Notes: generated by a model not told the origin, from the letters alone. Shown: positions 11,194 through 21,370, counted from the stretch's first letter. The stretch is 64,000 nucleotides of DNA from Prorocentrum cordatum (GCA_963575745.1 CAUYUJ010017904.1:344008-408007), one strand, 5' to 3'. A program made the numbers and translations.

Positions 11194-11790
11194 ATGCTGG
11201 AGCCATGGTACCTGCGGATCCGCTTCATCCTCGATGAGATGGATCCATCAGAAGGCATCACGTCCGAGGTGCGCGAAGAGGCCGAGGAGCAGGATGGAGG
11301 AGGAGGCGGCGAGGAGGAGGAGGAGGAGGAGGCGGAGGAGGCGCAGGCCAAACAGAGGAAGGACGCGGCGGGGCGTCAGGCGATGGTGAATGAGGATGCG
11401 GCGAGCGGGGCCCAGGAGGATGAGGAGACGGCGAGGAGGCGCCTCAAGCGCGCGGAAGAGTGGAGGAGAAGGAGGGAGGAGGAGAAGGAAGGCGCCAGGA
11501 GAAAGAAGGAGGAGGAGGAGGCGAGGGCCCTGAGGGGCAGAGATGAGCTCATGGAGGCGGCGCTGGCGCAGCAGGAGGGCGACGAGGTGACCAGGATGAG
11601 GCGTGCGCTGGAGGTCCTCAGGAGGCAAGCGGACGACATGGAGAGGAGGGCGACGATCAAGGAGACTCTGGCAAAGGAGGTGAGGAGGCAGAGGGAGGCG
11701 CAGGCGAAGGAGGAGGAGGAGGCGAAGGAGGATGTCAAGAGGAGGCTAAGAGAGAGGCTGCACGAGAAGATCCAGAAGGCCCGCCGATAG
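11194..11790 (+). CDS. Charged coiled-coil protein, 198 aa
   Basis: The frame is open from at least 10978. I prefer ATG 11194 because the residues after it (MLEPWYLRIRFILDEMDPSEG) look like a real N-terminus and upstream sequence is spacer-like. From residue 30 onward the protein is almost entirely E, R, K, A and D (REEEKEGARRKKEEEEARAL), which predicts a long single helix or coiled coil. GAG/GAGG triplets dominate the DNA, so part of the charge pattern may be repeat-driven. The opening resembles IMDPWIQTWDRPLQREM in the gene at 34805. Function unknown. Confidence 0.45.
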   Translation: MLEPWYLRIRFILDEMDPSEGITSEVREEAEEQDGGGGGEEEEEEEAEEAQAKQRKDAAGRQAMVNEDAASGAQEDEETARRRLKRAEEWRRRREEEKEGARRKKEEEEARALRGRDELMEAALAQQEGDEVTRMRRALEVLRRQADDMERRATIKETLAKEVRRQREAQAKEEEEAKEDVKRRLRERLHEKIQKARR

Positions 11791-12570
11791 AGAGTAGGAC
11801 ATGATAGGCGGCCCGCGGCGCCCGTGCGATAGAAACAAGCTAGGAGGAGGGAGGGGACAGTTGGCTAGGTAGTCAGAAAAAAAACGGTCTCGATCCCCGC
11901 TCGCTGCCCAGTGCAGTTCTTTTTTGCCATTCGAGCCCACTTGGGCGCCAAGGTGTTTCAGTAATATTTTGGGGGCTGCGTTTTACCTTAGTGATGTTTC
12001 AGGGGCAGTGTTTTAGGGAAGTTTCAGGACCGTGCTTTAGAGATGTTTTAGGGGCTGTGTGTTAACTTAGTGTTGTTCCAATGACCATGCTTTAGGGATG
12101 TGTGGGTCGTGTGTTAGGGGCGTGCATTCACTCTTCGCGACTGGTTACCTTTGCACCTTTATCTTTGCGCATCTAATGCATGCGATCGCGCACGCCAATG
12201 GTTTGGGATACATCGGGTCAACATGATATCGCTATGAAGCACGATCGAGCGTATCAGAGCTACTGGGTGTCATATTTCCGATAAGAACCGCTTGTGGCAA
12301 ACGCTGTGGTGCACATGATTTGCAAGCGCAGAGTTGCACACGTGCATGCGCGCCCTGGGGCGCCACCAGCCGCAGCAACGACATAATACCTGATATGCTG
12401 CGCTATGCTACGCGTGTCAACGTGCTACGCCAATGATGAATGCGATGCCGTGCTATGTTATGCGAGCGAGCGTGATAACGTTGATGTCACGCTACGCTGG
12501 GCTGTGGGAATAATATGTGGTGCGATCTACGCAGTGCCATCAGCGCCTGACTGGGTGGCAGATCATCCGC
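11791..12570. repeat. Spacer with degenerate 37-bp repeats
   Basis: About 11950-12130 holds four or five degenerate units with the words GTGCTTTAGGGATGTTT and AGGGGC. 12131-12570 is mixed sequence with no gene, apart from some recurring TGCTACGC words near 12390-12500. Confidence 0.5.
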
Positions 12571-12591
12571 CCGCGGCTATTTTGCCTCAAA
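12571..12591 (+). other. Probable relict spliced-leader sequence
   Basis: The sequence CCGCGGCTATTTTGCCTCAA plus one base matches the 21-base dinoflagellate SL core at 16 of 21 positions without gaps. The shared parts include ATTTTG and CTCAA. It lies 50 bases upstream of the ATG at 12642, on the same strand. A match this good at this place is unlikely by chance, but decay makes it less certain than the copies at 19.9 and 22.6 kb. Confidence 0.5.
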
Positions 12592-12641
12592 CTGTTTGCA
12601 CTTGTGCATATTACATGTTGCAATCGGTCCCTCGGGCCGCC

Positions 12642-13301
12642 ATGGTGAGATCGGGCTCGAGAAGCCGCTCCCGCTCGACGAGTTCGTCGAGCTCGAGCTC
12701 GAAGAGCTCGAGCTCAAGCAGCTTAAGCAGTGCGACTGTGCGGCGGTGGGATTCGGCACGGTGGATGAGGGCAGCGCGGCAGGAGCGGTGGACTCGGGGA
12801 TGTTCGCTCATGAAGGGCATATTCGAGAGCAGGGCTGCCGAGGAGGCAAAGAAGGAGGAGGCGGCGCAGCGGGCGGCGCAGCAAGCTCAGGAGGCGGCGG
12901 CGAAGGAGACGTCAGCGACGGAGGCGGCGGGGCCAGCCCCAGCACATTGCGCCGCGTGCCTCATGAAGATGCTCAAGCCCACGATTCGGCCCAAGGTGAA
13001 GCACACATGCAGCCGTGCACTCAAAGGGGTGATCCCACGCTATACGCGCAGCAGTGGCAGCAGTTGCAACGCCGTCGAGCTGGGGTCGTTCAAGAAGCCC
13101 AATGGCTGCTGGCTGTTTAAATGCAGGTCTGAGTCAAAGTGGACGGCAAAGCTACCGCAGGGCGTCTTGCTTGACGGATGCAACAAGGTTAAAAGGAAGT
13201 TCGACCATCGCAACGTGTCTTCTGAGAAGCAGGCGTACAACGCCGTGGTCGCGTTCCTGCAGGACGCCATCAAGCGCGGGCTGGTGGAGGCGGCCCCGTG
13301 A
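12642..13301 (+). CDS. SR-rich N-terminus with C-terminal basic domain, 219 aa
   Basis: Starts at ATG 12642 (MVRSGSRSRSRSTSSSSS). Residues 1-35 are an RS/serine tract; residues 55-100 are an A/E/K helix. The last 100 residues carry cysteines (HCAACLMKM) and a compact segment, NGCWLFKCRSESKWTAK to AYNAVVAFLQDAIKRG. The alternation of aromatic, basic and hydrophobic residues there recalls small three-strand-plus-helix DNA-binding folds such as AP2. That comparison is inference from pattern only. Intronless, with a probable relict SL 50 bases upstream, so it may be a retroposed copy. It ends just before CCCCGTGA. Confidence 0.5.
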   Translation: MVRSGSRSRSRSTSSSSSSSKSSSSSSLSSATVRRWDSARWMRAARQERWTRGCSLMKGIFESRAAEEAKKEEAAQRAAQQAQEAAAKETSATEAAGPAPAHCAACLMKMLKPTIRPKVKHTCSRALKGVIPRYTRSSGSSCNAVELGSFKKPNGCWLFKCRSESKWTAKLPQGVLLDGCNKVKRKFDHRNVSSEKQAYNAVVAFLQDAIKRGLVEAAP

Positions 13302-13852
13302 GTGGGGGTTGTGGTTTACGCTCGCGCAGCATTTGCAATGCGTTGCACGCGTTGCAGCGGTATGTCGGTATAGGTCGGTGCGTGCGGACGTCATCGTGAC
13401 GCGAAGAGCCTCCAAGCCCAAGGAGTTTGGGGGGGGTCGGGGGTGGGCGGGGGCTACCCACATGATGGGAGGAGTCTATTCGGGAAAGGTTTTCGGTTGG
13501 GGTGAGCGTACATGTTTTGTTGGGAAGGACTGTTTCTGCGATGGCCGATCTGCCTTTGATATAGTTACGTGCTGTATTATACGTGTGGGCGACTTGCAAT
13601 GTTGAGATGTCGGGGGAGGGTGAAAACATGTGTGCGTTTGGGATGGTCCCCCCTCCCTTTGGGATTGCTCGATCTACTGAATTGTCGGGAGTGTCCAACT
13701 CATCTTTGGGATGTGGGCCTTTTTCGGCCTGCGTCGGAGCCCCCCTGCCCTGGGGGCACGGTTGGGCCTCCACCGCCTTGTCTCGGCGCGAGGCTTCCTT
13801 GGCACGTTGTCTGCCGCTGGGCAATCGGAAAAAGAGCGCACGAGTACGGCAT

Positions 13853-13886
<34 letters not shown>

Positions 13887-14741
13887 ACCAGTCAATGCTC
13901 TGAGGGGCAATGTTCCACAAGTCAGGACGTCAAAAAGGCGCGCGGGTCATTCTGACCAGCACGCATACAATTGTAAAGTTTGCTGCATGGCTGCTGGCGT
14001 TCTAACTTTACCCTGAGGGCCTACTGTTTAGGGATCAGCTACATATGCTGAGGGGGGGCGGGGGAGGGTGGGGCCCACATGCAGTCTGCAGCGCCCTGTG
14101 ATGGGGGGCTTAGGGGCTGCCCTGCACCACGAGGGCAATAAGGAGCCTCTGAACTGTGAAAACACTCGGGGAACAGCGATTGTCAGCAGCCCGCGGCTTC
14201 GGAAGGCGAGGCCAATCATCAGCCCCCCCCCCCCCATCTCCCCCATTCCCGTCAGGTGGAGCCCAGAGGGCAAGACCCGAAGGTCGACCACCTGACGGGC
14301 GGGAGAGACGGGAGGCGATCATTGGCCCCGCGAGGGGGGGGGAGAGGAGAGGAGGGGCTCCACTCTTCTGGGTCGCAGTGCGAAACATTGCACATTCGCG
14401 CCCGCGAATGTGACAGGCTTGTTTGCTACATATATCGTGGGCCATGCTTCAAAGCTGTTCGGGTCGACGCGGGGCGTTCTGATCTACATGCATGTAGGCT
14501 TAGGCGTAACGCTGCATGCGGCTTGTGGTACATTATATACGTATGAATTGTATGCTGCACGAGCGTTTAACCGCGTACATGTGTGTTGATTAGCGGTGAA
14601 TGTGCGATGTGTAACACCATGGCGTCGTAGACACAAATTTGTATGCATAAACGCGTATGTATGTGTACTCCGTGTGCACGTGTAACAGTTGTGTGAACGG
14701 GATGTGTACGAATTCGTGTGGAACATAGCACATTGCACATG
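13302..14741. other. Intergenic stretch, no gene recognised
   Basis: Contains a (TA)n microsatellite at about 13854-13884, a C10 run near 14223-14233 and otherwise ordinary GC-rich sequence. CACATTCGCGCCCGCGAATGTG at 14389-14410 is a perfect inverted repeat. No reading frame here looks like a gene. Confidence 0.5.
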
Positions 14742-15829
14742 CGCATCTAGACGCTTCGCGTATCCCCACCAGCCCACCCAGAAACAACGCCCATGCGAGT
14801 TGAGGTGATCAGGGAAGCGCGGGAGCACAGAGGGGGACAGCCGAACCGCGCGAAGGAGGGAGGAGGAGACGGAGGAGGCTGGATGGATGGATGAGGGAGT
14901 GGGGAGAAGGAAGATGAACAGGAGGAGGATGAGGAGGAGAAGGATGAGGATCAGAAGGATGAGGAGGAGGAGGAGGAAGGATGAGCAGGAGGGGGAGGGC
15001 GAGCAAAAGGGCCGAAGGTCTTTTAGATGCCTCTCGGAGCCTCTTGGGATATATATTGGGCGCATATTGGGTGCATCTTGGGGCGCCTTTGGGGTCTCCT
15101 AGGGCGGTCCTGGGGGTCTCTTGGGCGTATTGGGTGCCTCGGGGGTGCCTCTGCGGTCCTCTTGGGGGCCTCTTAGGGGCATCTTGGAGCATCTTGGGGC
15201 TTTTTGGGGGCCTCCTGGGGCCACCTTGGGCCTATGGGGGCATCCTGGGCGCCTCTTGGGGCCATCTTGAAGGAGGTCGATCAAAGAAGAGGGGGGCTTT
15301 AGTTAGCGTTGCCCCTCCAGAGCTTCTAAAATCGCATCCTGGACCCCTCTTGGGGCGCTCTTGGAGCGCTCGTGGGCGCTCCTGGGGCCGTCTTGGGGCT
15401 CTCTTGGGCCCCTGTTGGGGCTCTGGGCCCTCTTGGGGCCATCTTGAGGCATCGGATGGCCATCGGAAGCGAAAAGGCGAGAAGCCGAAACTCATTAGTG
15501 TTCCTTAGGCTTTTTGAAGATTTTGGCCGCGTGGGGGGGCTTCTCGGGGAGCTGTTTGGCCTATTGGTGCTATCTAGGAGCGGTCTTGGGGCCTCTTGGA
15601 CAATCTTCGGAGCCATATTGAGGCATATAAGGCTATCTTGAGCCATCTTGGAGCTCATCTTGGGCTCTCCGAGGCGCTCTTGGAGCCATCCCAACCTCTC
15701 GCGGAACGCCCCGTCCAGGTCCAGGGGAGGGGGTAGGGGGAGGGGTAAACCCCTCCCCGAAGGAGAAGAAGGAGGTTGGAAGAGGAAACTCCTTAAACCA
15801 CCTACGACCAGAGGGCTGGTGGGATTAGA
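14742..15829 (+). repeat. Composite repeat family 1, copy 4, both ends present
   Basis: End A is CTAGACGCTTCGCG then TATCCCCACCAGCCC (14746-14774). It is followed by GAGTTGAGGTGATCAGGGAAG and a GGA-rich tract (14857-15000). The TCTTGGGGCC-type array holds the anchor CATCGGAAGCGAAAAGGCGA at 15462-15481. End B is a perfect 22-base hairpin (15737-15758: nine G/A-rich bases, loop TAAA, complement), then CTTAAACCACCTACG, then GAGGGCTGGTGGGAT (15814-15828). The inner part of end A and the complement of end B share ATCCCACCAGCCC, so the copy is bounded by short inverted repeats. Confidence 0.8.
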
Positions 15830-16843
15830 TATACATGCGAAGCGGACGCTAGTCCCAGATGCATTATTTAGAAACCACACAAACACCAGCCTCAGCGCAG
15901 AGGTGCCGACCACGACAGCGCAAGCCGTCGCGGTCTGCACGCAGCCGCATAATGCTGCAACGGAACGCCGATCGGCTCGCGAGCCAATACGCGGACGCCG
16001 ATTAGTGCGTTGAGGAGGTGTGCGCACACATCCCGATCGGCGAACGGCGAGCGGCGCGCGCGCCTCGAGCGACGCCCCGCCGCGCCAGCGAAAACGCGGA
16101 GCACGTTGCCACCCCGACCATATCGACACACCCCGTTCGCGCAACCCCTCCACCATGCATTCCTCCACAATGCAACGCTCGCAGCTGCTGACGGTTGGGT
16201 CTTTAGGTCCCCACCACACCTGTTTCGCCGCCTCCTCCGCGGCCTTGAGCTCCTCGCCCATCGCAATGGTTTCCTCGCGGGACATGAAGGCCCTCTCGCG
16301 CGCGAGCTCGAGCGCGCTGATCGCCGCATTCAAGCGATCGGCGGCGGCATCGCGCTCGATCCAAGCTGCCTCCAAGGCCCGCATGCTTGGAATAAACGTG
16401 CCAGTGTCGGCGACCTCAAACCGAGCACGGGCCGCCGCAACCCTGCGCCAGGCCGCGACCGCAGTCTCCTCCTCCATGGCGAGATCGTCAAGCCTCATCC
16501 GCAGCTCGTCAAGCTCGGCATCGCTTGAGGATGGGCTCGGCTCGCCCACGGCATCTGCCTCCGCGGCATCGGGCCCTGCCGAGGTATCGGCCGCCGACGC
16601 CGCTGCCTGCGCGACCTCGGTCGCCGCCGAAGCATCTGAGGCATGCCATGCAGCGGAATCCCGCGAAGCGGGGTTCGCTTTCGGTCGCAGCTGCAGGATC
16701 GCGGGCGACGGCGCTCTGGCTTTCGGACGCGGATGAATCTGGATTGGAGGATGGGCGGGCGGTCGTTGAAATGGCGGCGGGCGGTTGCCCCCATGCCGCG
16801 GCGAGTAATTAGGCGGCGGTTCAAACGGATGCTGCGGCGGCAT
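15830..16843 (-). CDS. Coiled-coil protein; frame continues into a repeat
   Basis: Starts at ATG 16843 (MPPQHPFEPPPNYSPRHGG). Residues 1-60 are proline-rich and residues 70-115 A/S/D-rich. Residues 115-215 (AELDELRMRLDDLAMEEE and onward) form a predicted coiled coil, followed by a W-containing segment, KQVWWGPKDP, with cysteines (SSCERCIVEECM). The frame does not stop at the gene's likely edge. It continues through composite repeat copy 4 to 15326, adding about 170 repeat-encoded codons. Either an intron removes this part, or the repeat inserted at the 3' end and supplied a new tail. The coordinates here give only the part outside the repeat. Function unknown; the helical part resembles the protein at 33582. 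Confidence 0.45.
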
Positions 16844-16950
16844 GATAGCAGTCGCAGTCGCGCGCGTGACGGTGTCTCGGGCGAGACGGCTGTGTGTCAT
16901 GATAGCAGTCGCGCAGTCCCGATGTGTCTCGGGCGAGACGGCTGTGCGCG
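16841..16950. repeat. Tandem duplication over a start region
   Basis: Two units (16841-16897 and 16898-16950) both read CATGATAGCAGTCGC ... GTGTCTCGGGCGAGACGGC on the plus strand. Each contains the small hairpin GTCTCG-GG-CGAGAC. The duplication includes the ATG chosen for the minus-strand gene and its immediate upstream sequence. Confidence 0.7.
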
Positions 16951-17853
16951 GTCGCACCATGCCCCCCCGTGCCCTCGCCCATCGCACCACCGCTTGCCGC
17001 CCCCGCCCGCGTTCTGCCCTCTGCCCCATGGTTCCTCACCACCCCCTATGGTTCTCCCTGCAAGTGCAACGCATGCAGCGCAGCAAACTCCACCATACAT
17101 AAGGCCCCACAGACGAGTAGGGATGAGGACGGTGAGAAGGGATACTAACATGGGGGGCTGCGGATTGAGGGTGGGGGGGAGGCGAGAGGCAGGTGCGTCA
17201 TGCCCGCGATTCAGGGGGTTTAGCTAGAGGGCCCTGGATTGGCGTGGGCACAATGTACGTTACCACGTACTCGTGCGGCAAATTTGGCATGGCACGCGGC
17301 ATCTGTGGGCGTGCGTGATCCCAATCAGGCAATTCTGAAATGCGCGCGCGCAGTCACGACTGGAACCAAACAGAATCGCACGACCCTCGCATGCCCTCAA
17401 GATTAGCCAGGTCATGAAACCCTGCGACCTTGCACGCGTAAGCTAGATTCTGCTGCGCAGCACCAACTATTACATGTATGCGTGGCGCGCGGTGCAAGGC
17501 GCCGACTATCACACTATGGGGGAAGCTATGAAGTAGAACGTGCGCGGTTGTATCAGCTCGGGCGCAGTGCAGCTATCATGGTCGGCGCCGCGCGCGCGTG
17601 AAGCTGGCGCCGTGCGCCGAAGCAACGCAGTGCAACTCAGTGCAACTCACGTGTTGGCTGGTGAGTGTATTTGTTGGTGCTATTATGGTTGTATCATGCA
17701 ATCATGCTATCGGCAATCGCATGCAATTCAACTCAATGCAAATCATGGTGTGTTGTTGGTGTGTGTGTGTGCTGTTGGTTTTGGTGTTTGATGTTGACAG
17801 TGCAATGCAACTCAATGCACAAGCGCGCAAATGATTTGATTGACGGTTTTTTC
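16951..17853. other. Intergenic stretch, no gene recognised
   Basis: Mixed GC-rich DNA. The words GTGCAACTCA and ATGCAACTCA recur between 17630 and 17820. This is downstream of the minus-strand gene ending at 17854 and may include its 3' untranslated region. Confidence 0.4.
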
Positions 17854-19906
17854 TCAAGCAGTAGCCGCGCTGCTCGCGCGGCAGAGCGTGAAAATGCGCC
17901 AGGCGTGCCCGCCACCCGCATCCGTGAACTGGCCCCAGAACTTGTAGAAGCTCCACTCGAGGTAGGCTAACATCTCGTCGTCGGCCGCGTCGTACAGCTC
18001 ATGGATCTCGCCGCCCGCGGCCACGTGCCTGGCCATGATCCGCGCGAGCCTGGCGTGGCGGTCCCTGCCGAAGCACCCGTAGTCCTTCACGACCTATAAA
18101 GGTCGCGGTGCGACGCGCCCCCGCCACCGCCAAGGTGCATGCCACAACCCGTAGTTCCCCTCGCCGCCATCCTTACCCCCGAATCCCCCCCCTCCCCCCA
18201 CTCACCACAGCCGTCATCGGCATCATCATCCGCGCCAGCGTCCCATATCGTCACCCCCTCCCCCACCCTGCCCACAACGTCGTAGTCATCCTCGTCATCG
18301 TCAGTATCGTCGTTCCCGCCCTATCTCACCTCATACGGGTCATGGACACACCTCGGCGGTGATGATGGCACGCGCCAGTGACCCGCCTCACCTGGTCCAG
18401 CGCGCCCACGTCCAGGTCGTCCTCCATAGACGTCATCGCATCCAGCTCGTCGGCGACGGCGACGGCGGCGGAGCCGTTCAGCGTGGAGTCGTAAAAGTCC
18501 AAGTCGCGGAAGGCAACGATGTTGAGCTCCTCCAGCTTGTGCTCGATCTTCTTGGCCTCGACGTCGATATCCACGGCGATATTGTTCTTCGCGACCGTGC
18601 ACGTCGCGCCCGTGGTCCCGCCCTTGCCCGTCAGGTGCGTGCTGCTGCCGCCCGAGCCTGTTGAACCCGTGCCCCTCGATCTGGCAGCCGGGCCTGTCTT
18701 CTTGGTGTCCTTGGTGCTCTTGCCGTTAGCCTCGTCTGTGGGCGTACTGCCGCCAGTGCCCTTGGCCTTCGAGCCGTACGCGCGCCTGCCATTCCCACCG
18801 CCATTGTCCTTTGCAATCCAGTAGTCCTTGTCCCAATACTTTGCGCCATTCGCCTCGTCCGTGGGCGTCCTGTCGTCAGTGCCCCTGGCGTTCGAGCCGT
18901 ACGTGCTCTTGTCCCACCAGCCGTCCTTGTCCGTGTCCTTCCAGCCGTCATTGTTCTTCCAGCCGTCCTTGTCCGTGTCCCACCAGCCGTCAGCCGCGCC
19001 ATCTCGCCAGTGGCCTGTGTGCGCGCGACTGGCATGGTAGGAGCTGGCGTCGCGCTTGTCTGCGGCCTGGTAGCTGCCGCCTCTGCCCGCGCCACGGCTG
19101 CCGTGGCCCGAGCCCTTCTCGCGATCGTAGTAGTCCGCCGTAGCATGCGTCTTGCGGCCACCGCCCCGAGCCCGCTTGAAGGCTGCCTGTGCGTACCATG
19201 GCCACTTATTGGAGTCGACCGCGCCGTGCGCGTCCTCGTCGGCCGTGCCATAGTCGCCACCGTCGTCACGGCCGTGCGCGCCACTGCCGTACTCGCCGCC
19301 ACTGCTGTGCACGCCACCGTCGCCACTGCTGTACTCGCCGCCACTGCCGTACTCGCCAGGCTGCCGCTCGTCCTCGCGCTCCCACTTCTCGTCCGAAATC
19401 CTCCAGCCGCGCTCGCCGCGCGGGTACTCGTCCTCGTTGTCGCTGCCCTCGGTGTACGTGCCGTAGTGGCTGTGGCGCTGCCAGCGCCAGCTGCTGTCCG
19501 CGCCGTGCTTCTGCCGCTTTGCCGTGCACACGTCGCCCTCAGCAGCAGGAGGCTGCACGACGTACGCGCCTGGCGCTGGCGCCGAGCTGGGGCCCGCCGT
19601 CGCCGTAGGCTGCACCGCCACGTACGCGCCTAGTGGCACGTGATGCTGCACCGCCACGTTAGGCTGCTGCACCGCCACGTTAGGCTGCTGCACCGCCGCG
19701 TTAGACTGCATCACCGCCACGGCAGGCTGCAATACCACGTTAGGCTGCACCGCCACGTACGCGCCTAGTGGCACGTGATGCTGCACCGCCACGTTAGGCG
19801 GAACCACCACCAAGTATGTGGCCATCGCCGCGACCAGGCGTGCCGCCGCGCGCACAGATGCGCGGCACGGGGGGCACGCGGCGGGCGCGTAGTCGCGCCG
19901 AGACAT
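17854..19906 (-). CDS. Low-complexity protein with conserved C-terminal domain (paralog 1), two exons
   Basis: Exon 1 runs 19906-18392 and exon 2 runs 18093-17854, giving 584 residues. The start ATG (MSRRDYAPAACPP) is 20 bases after a relict SL. The donor reads GGACCAG|GTGAGG and the acceptor TTTATAG|GTCGTG. The join is phase 0 and gives LDQ-VVKDYGCF. The N-terminus has repeats around VAVQQPN and HHVPLGAYVAVQP. The middle has EYSSGDGGVHSSGGEY, then many W/D/K/G repeats (DKDGW, TPTDEANG). Exon 2 encodes RHARLARIMARHVAAGGEI to LEWSFYKFWGQF, which aligns with the C-terminus of the paralog at 21371-22615. Function unknown; no signal peptide or membrane segment is seen. Confidence 0.65.
18094..18391 (-). 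other. Proposed GT-AG intron in paralog 1
   Basis: 298 bases with a consensus-like donor (CAG|GTGAGG) and acceptor (TATAG|G). The frame is kept across the join. Without splicing, exon 1 would end at 18326 with a tail (CHHHRRGVSMTRMR) unlike the paralog. With splicing, the conserved C-terminal domain is restored. The paralog at 21371 is continuous across the matching position. Confidence 0.7.
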
Positions 19907-19926
19907 GGCGTAACAGCCACGCTCGG

Positions 19927-19948
19927 CTCGAGCCAAAATGGATACGGA
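19927..19948 (-). other. Relict dinoflagellate spliced leader
   Basis: On the coding strand this reads TCCGTATCCATTTTGG then CTCGAG. It differs from the dinoflagellate SL core at two of 21 positions (G to T at position 5 or 6, and A to G near the end). It ends 20 bases before the ATG at 19906. An SL is normally added to mRNA by trans-splicing and is not encoded beside genes, so a genomic copy here means that a processed mRNA was copied back into DNA. Confidence 0.85.
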
Positions 19949-19989
19949 CTGTGGGCGACCAAGACGCCCCAAGCTTTGTCGAGCTTACG

Positions 19990-20175
19990 AGCTGTCATCG
20001 ATACTAGCATGCCCAAGACGCCAAAGACGCCCAAGACGCCCCCATGACGCCCCAAGACGCCCCAATACGTCCACGAATACGCCCCAAGACGCCCCAAGAC
20101 GCCCAAGACGCCCCAAGACGCCCCAAGACGCCCAAGATGTCCAAGGCGCCCCAAGACGCCCCTAACGCACTCAAG
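19990..20175. repeat. Array of GACGCCCCAA-type units
   Basis: About 15 short units of 9-12 bases (CCCAAGACGCC and variants) lie directly upstream of paralog 1 and its relict SL. No gene is seen. Confidence 0.7.
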
Positions 20176-20614
20176 GCATCCCACGACGCCCGAGACATCC
20201 CCACCAAACGTTTGCACGCGCACGGCACTACACGGCACGTCACACCACGCACGCAGTTGTCACTGACACGGCCACCGCGGAAGCAGCGCACGGCCATTGG
20301 GGGTGGCGGCTGCGTTTTACGCCAATATGGGTAGCTCGGGGGCAATTCGGGACCATTGATGGAGCGTTTCGAGAGGTGATATATCGGATGGTTGACACAT
20401 ACCCCCCCCGCGGGGCACACCTGGGGCCCCGTGACGGCGGTCAGGGCGCAGCCCACAACACTCATGATGCGATGAAGGATGTGCGATGAGGGGCAGTGCG
20501 AGAGGCGAGATGCGAGTGCGATGGGACGCTGAAACTGATGACAGAACGATGCGCGAGAGCGCCAAACATGACCAGATGCGCGTGTGCCAGCACGTACCGA
20601 ACCAGTTGCCTCCA

Positions 20615-20803
20615 GATGTCGATCTGCAAATCTGCAGATCGACATCGATGTCGATCTGCAGATTTGCAGATCGACATCGATGTCGATCTGCAGATTTGCA
20701 GATCGACATTTGCATTGTGTTGGTTTTAGTATTGATGCAAATGTCGATCTGCAAATCTGCAGATCGACATCGATGTCGATCTGCAGATTTGCAGATCGAC
20801 ATC
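20615..20803. repeat. Array of 32-bp units forming 64-bp palindromes
   Basis: Five 32-base units lie at 20615-20646, 20647-20678, 20679-20710, 20740-20771 and 20772-20803. Each starts GATGTCGATCTGCA (the fourth has A first) and ends TGCAGATCGACATC or CATT. Units 1 and 4 have the centre AAATC; units 2, 3 and 5 have the reverse complement, GATTT. Units 1+2 therefore form a perfect 64-bp palindrome, and units 4+5 a near-perfect one (one end mismatch). The 29-base spacer after unit 3 begins TGCATTGTG and, with the flanking bases, carries its own inverted words ATTTGCAT and ATGCAAAT. Confidence 0.95.
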
Positions 20804-20994
20804 TGGATTTGATCGCCCTGCGATCCTCGAGGATCGTGGTTCGGTTCATGTCATCGGCCATGCCCCCGCCCCTCCAGGGTGGTTTCGCGAGTCCAATCGG
20901 ACCGATGCTCGAGGTGTTCTGGCCGTCGGGTGGGCCTCGTCACCACAGCTGGGAACGGCTCGGGAACTCTTGTGTGGCTGGACTCCTGGACGGG

Positions 20995-21190
20995 TCTGAG
21001 GGGCTGTTCTGGGAGATGGGGGTGGCGACGACGGCGATGGCGGCGACGACGACGACGACGCAGACGACGCCACCGACGACGGCGACGACGACGACGGCGG
21101 CGACGGCGAGTGGGGGGGGGCGTTGCCGACGAGCGACGACGACGCCGCCGCCGCCGACGACGACGCGATGTTGAACAGACGACGGCGCGC
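20995..21190. repeat. GAC/GGC triplet-rich tract
   Basis: Imperfect (GACGGC)n and (GAC)n, with a G9 run near 21111-21120. Arginine- or serine-rich frames here are artefacts of the triplets. No gene is seen between 20804 and 21370. Confidence 0.7.
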
Positions 21191-21370
21191 GACCTCACGC
21201 GATGGCATCCGCAAACAGTCGACGCGACACGCCGCGTGCAAACGAGTGCGCCCCCGCGCGACCTTACGCGGGCAGCTTACGCGCGACCGCCAATGACGAC
21301 GACGATGGCGATGCCAAGGACGAGGGCGGCGTCGACGGCGGGAGGCAAGGATGAGAGAGGCACAAGGGTT

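Noticed and set aside
20615-20803. CRISPR-like array of direct repeats
   Set aside because: Units are head-to-tail palindromes without unique spacers, the context is eukaryotic, and no cas-like genes are present.
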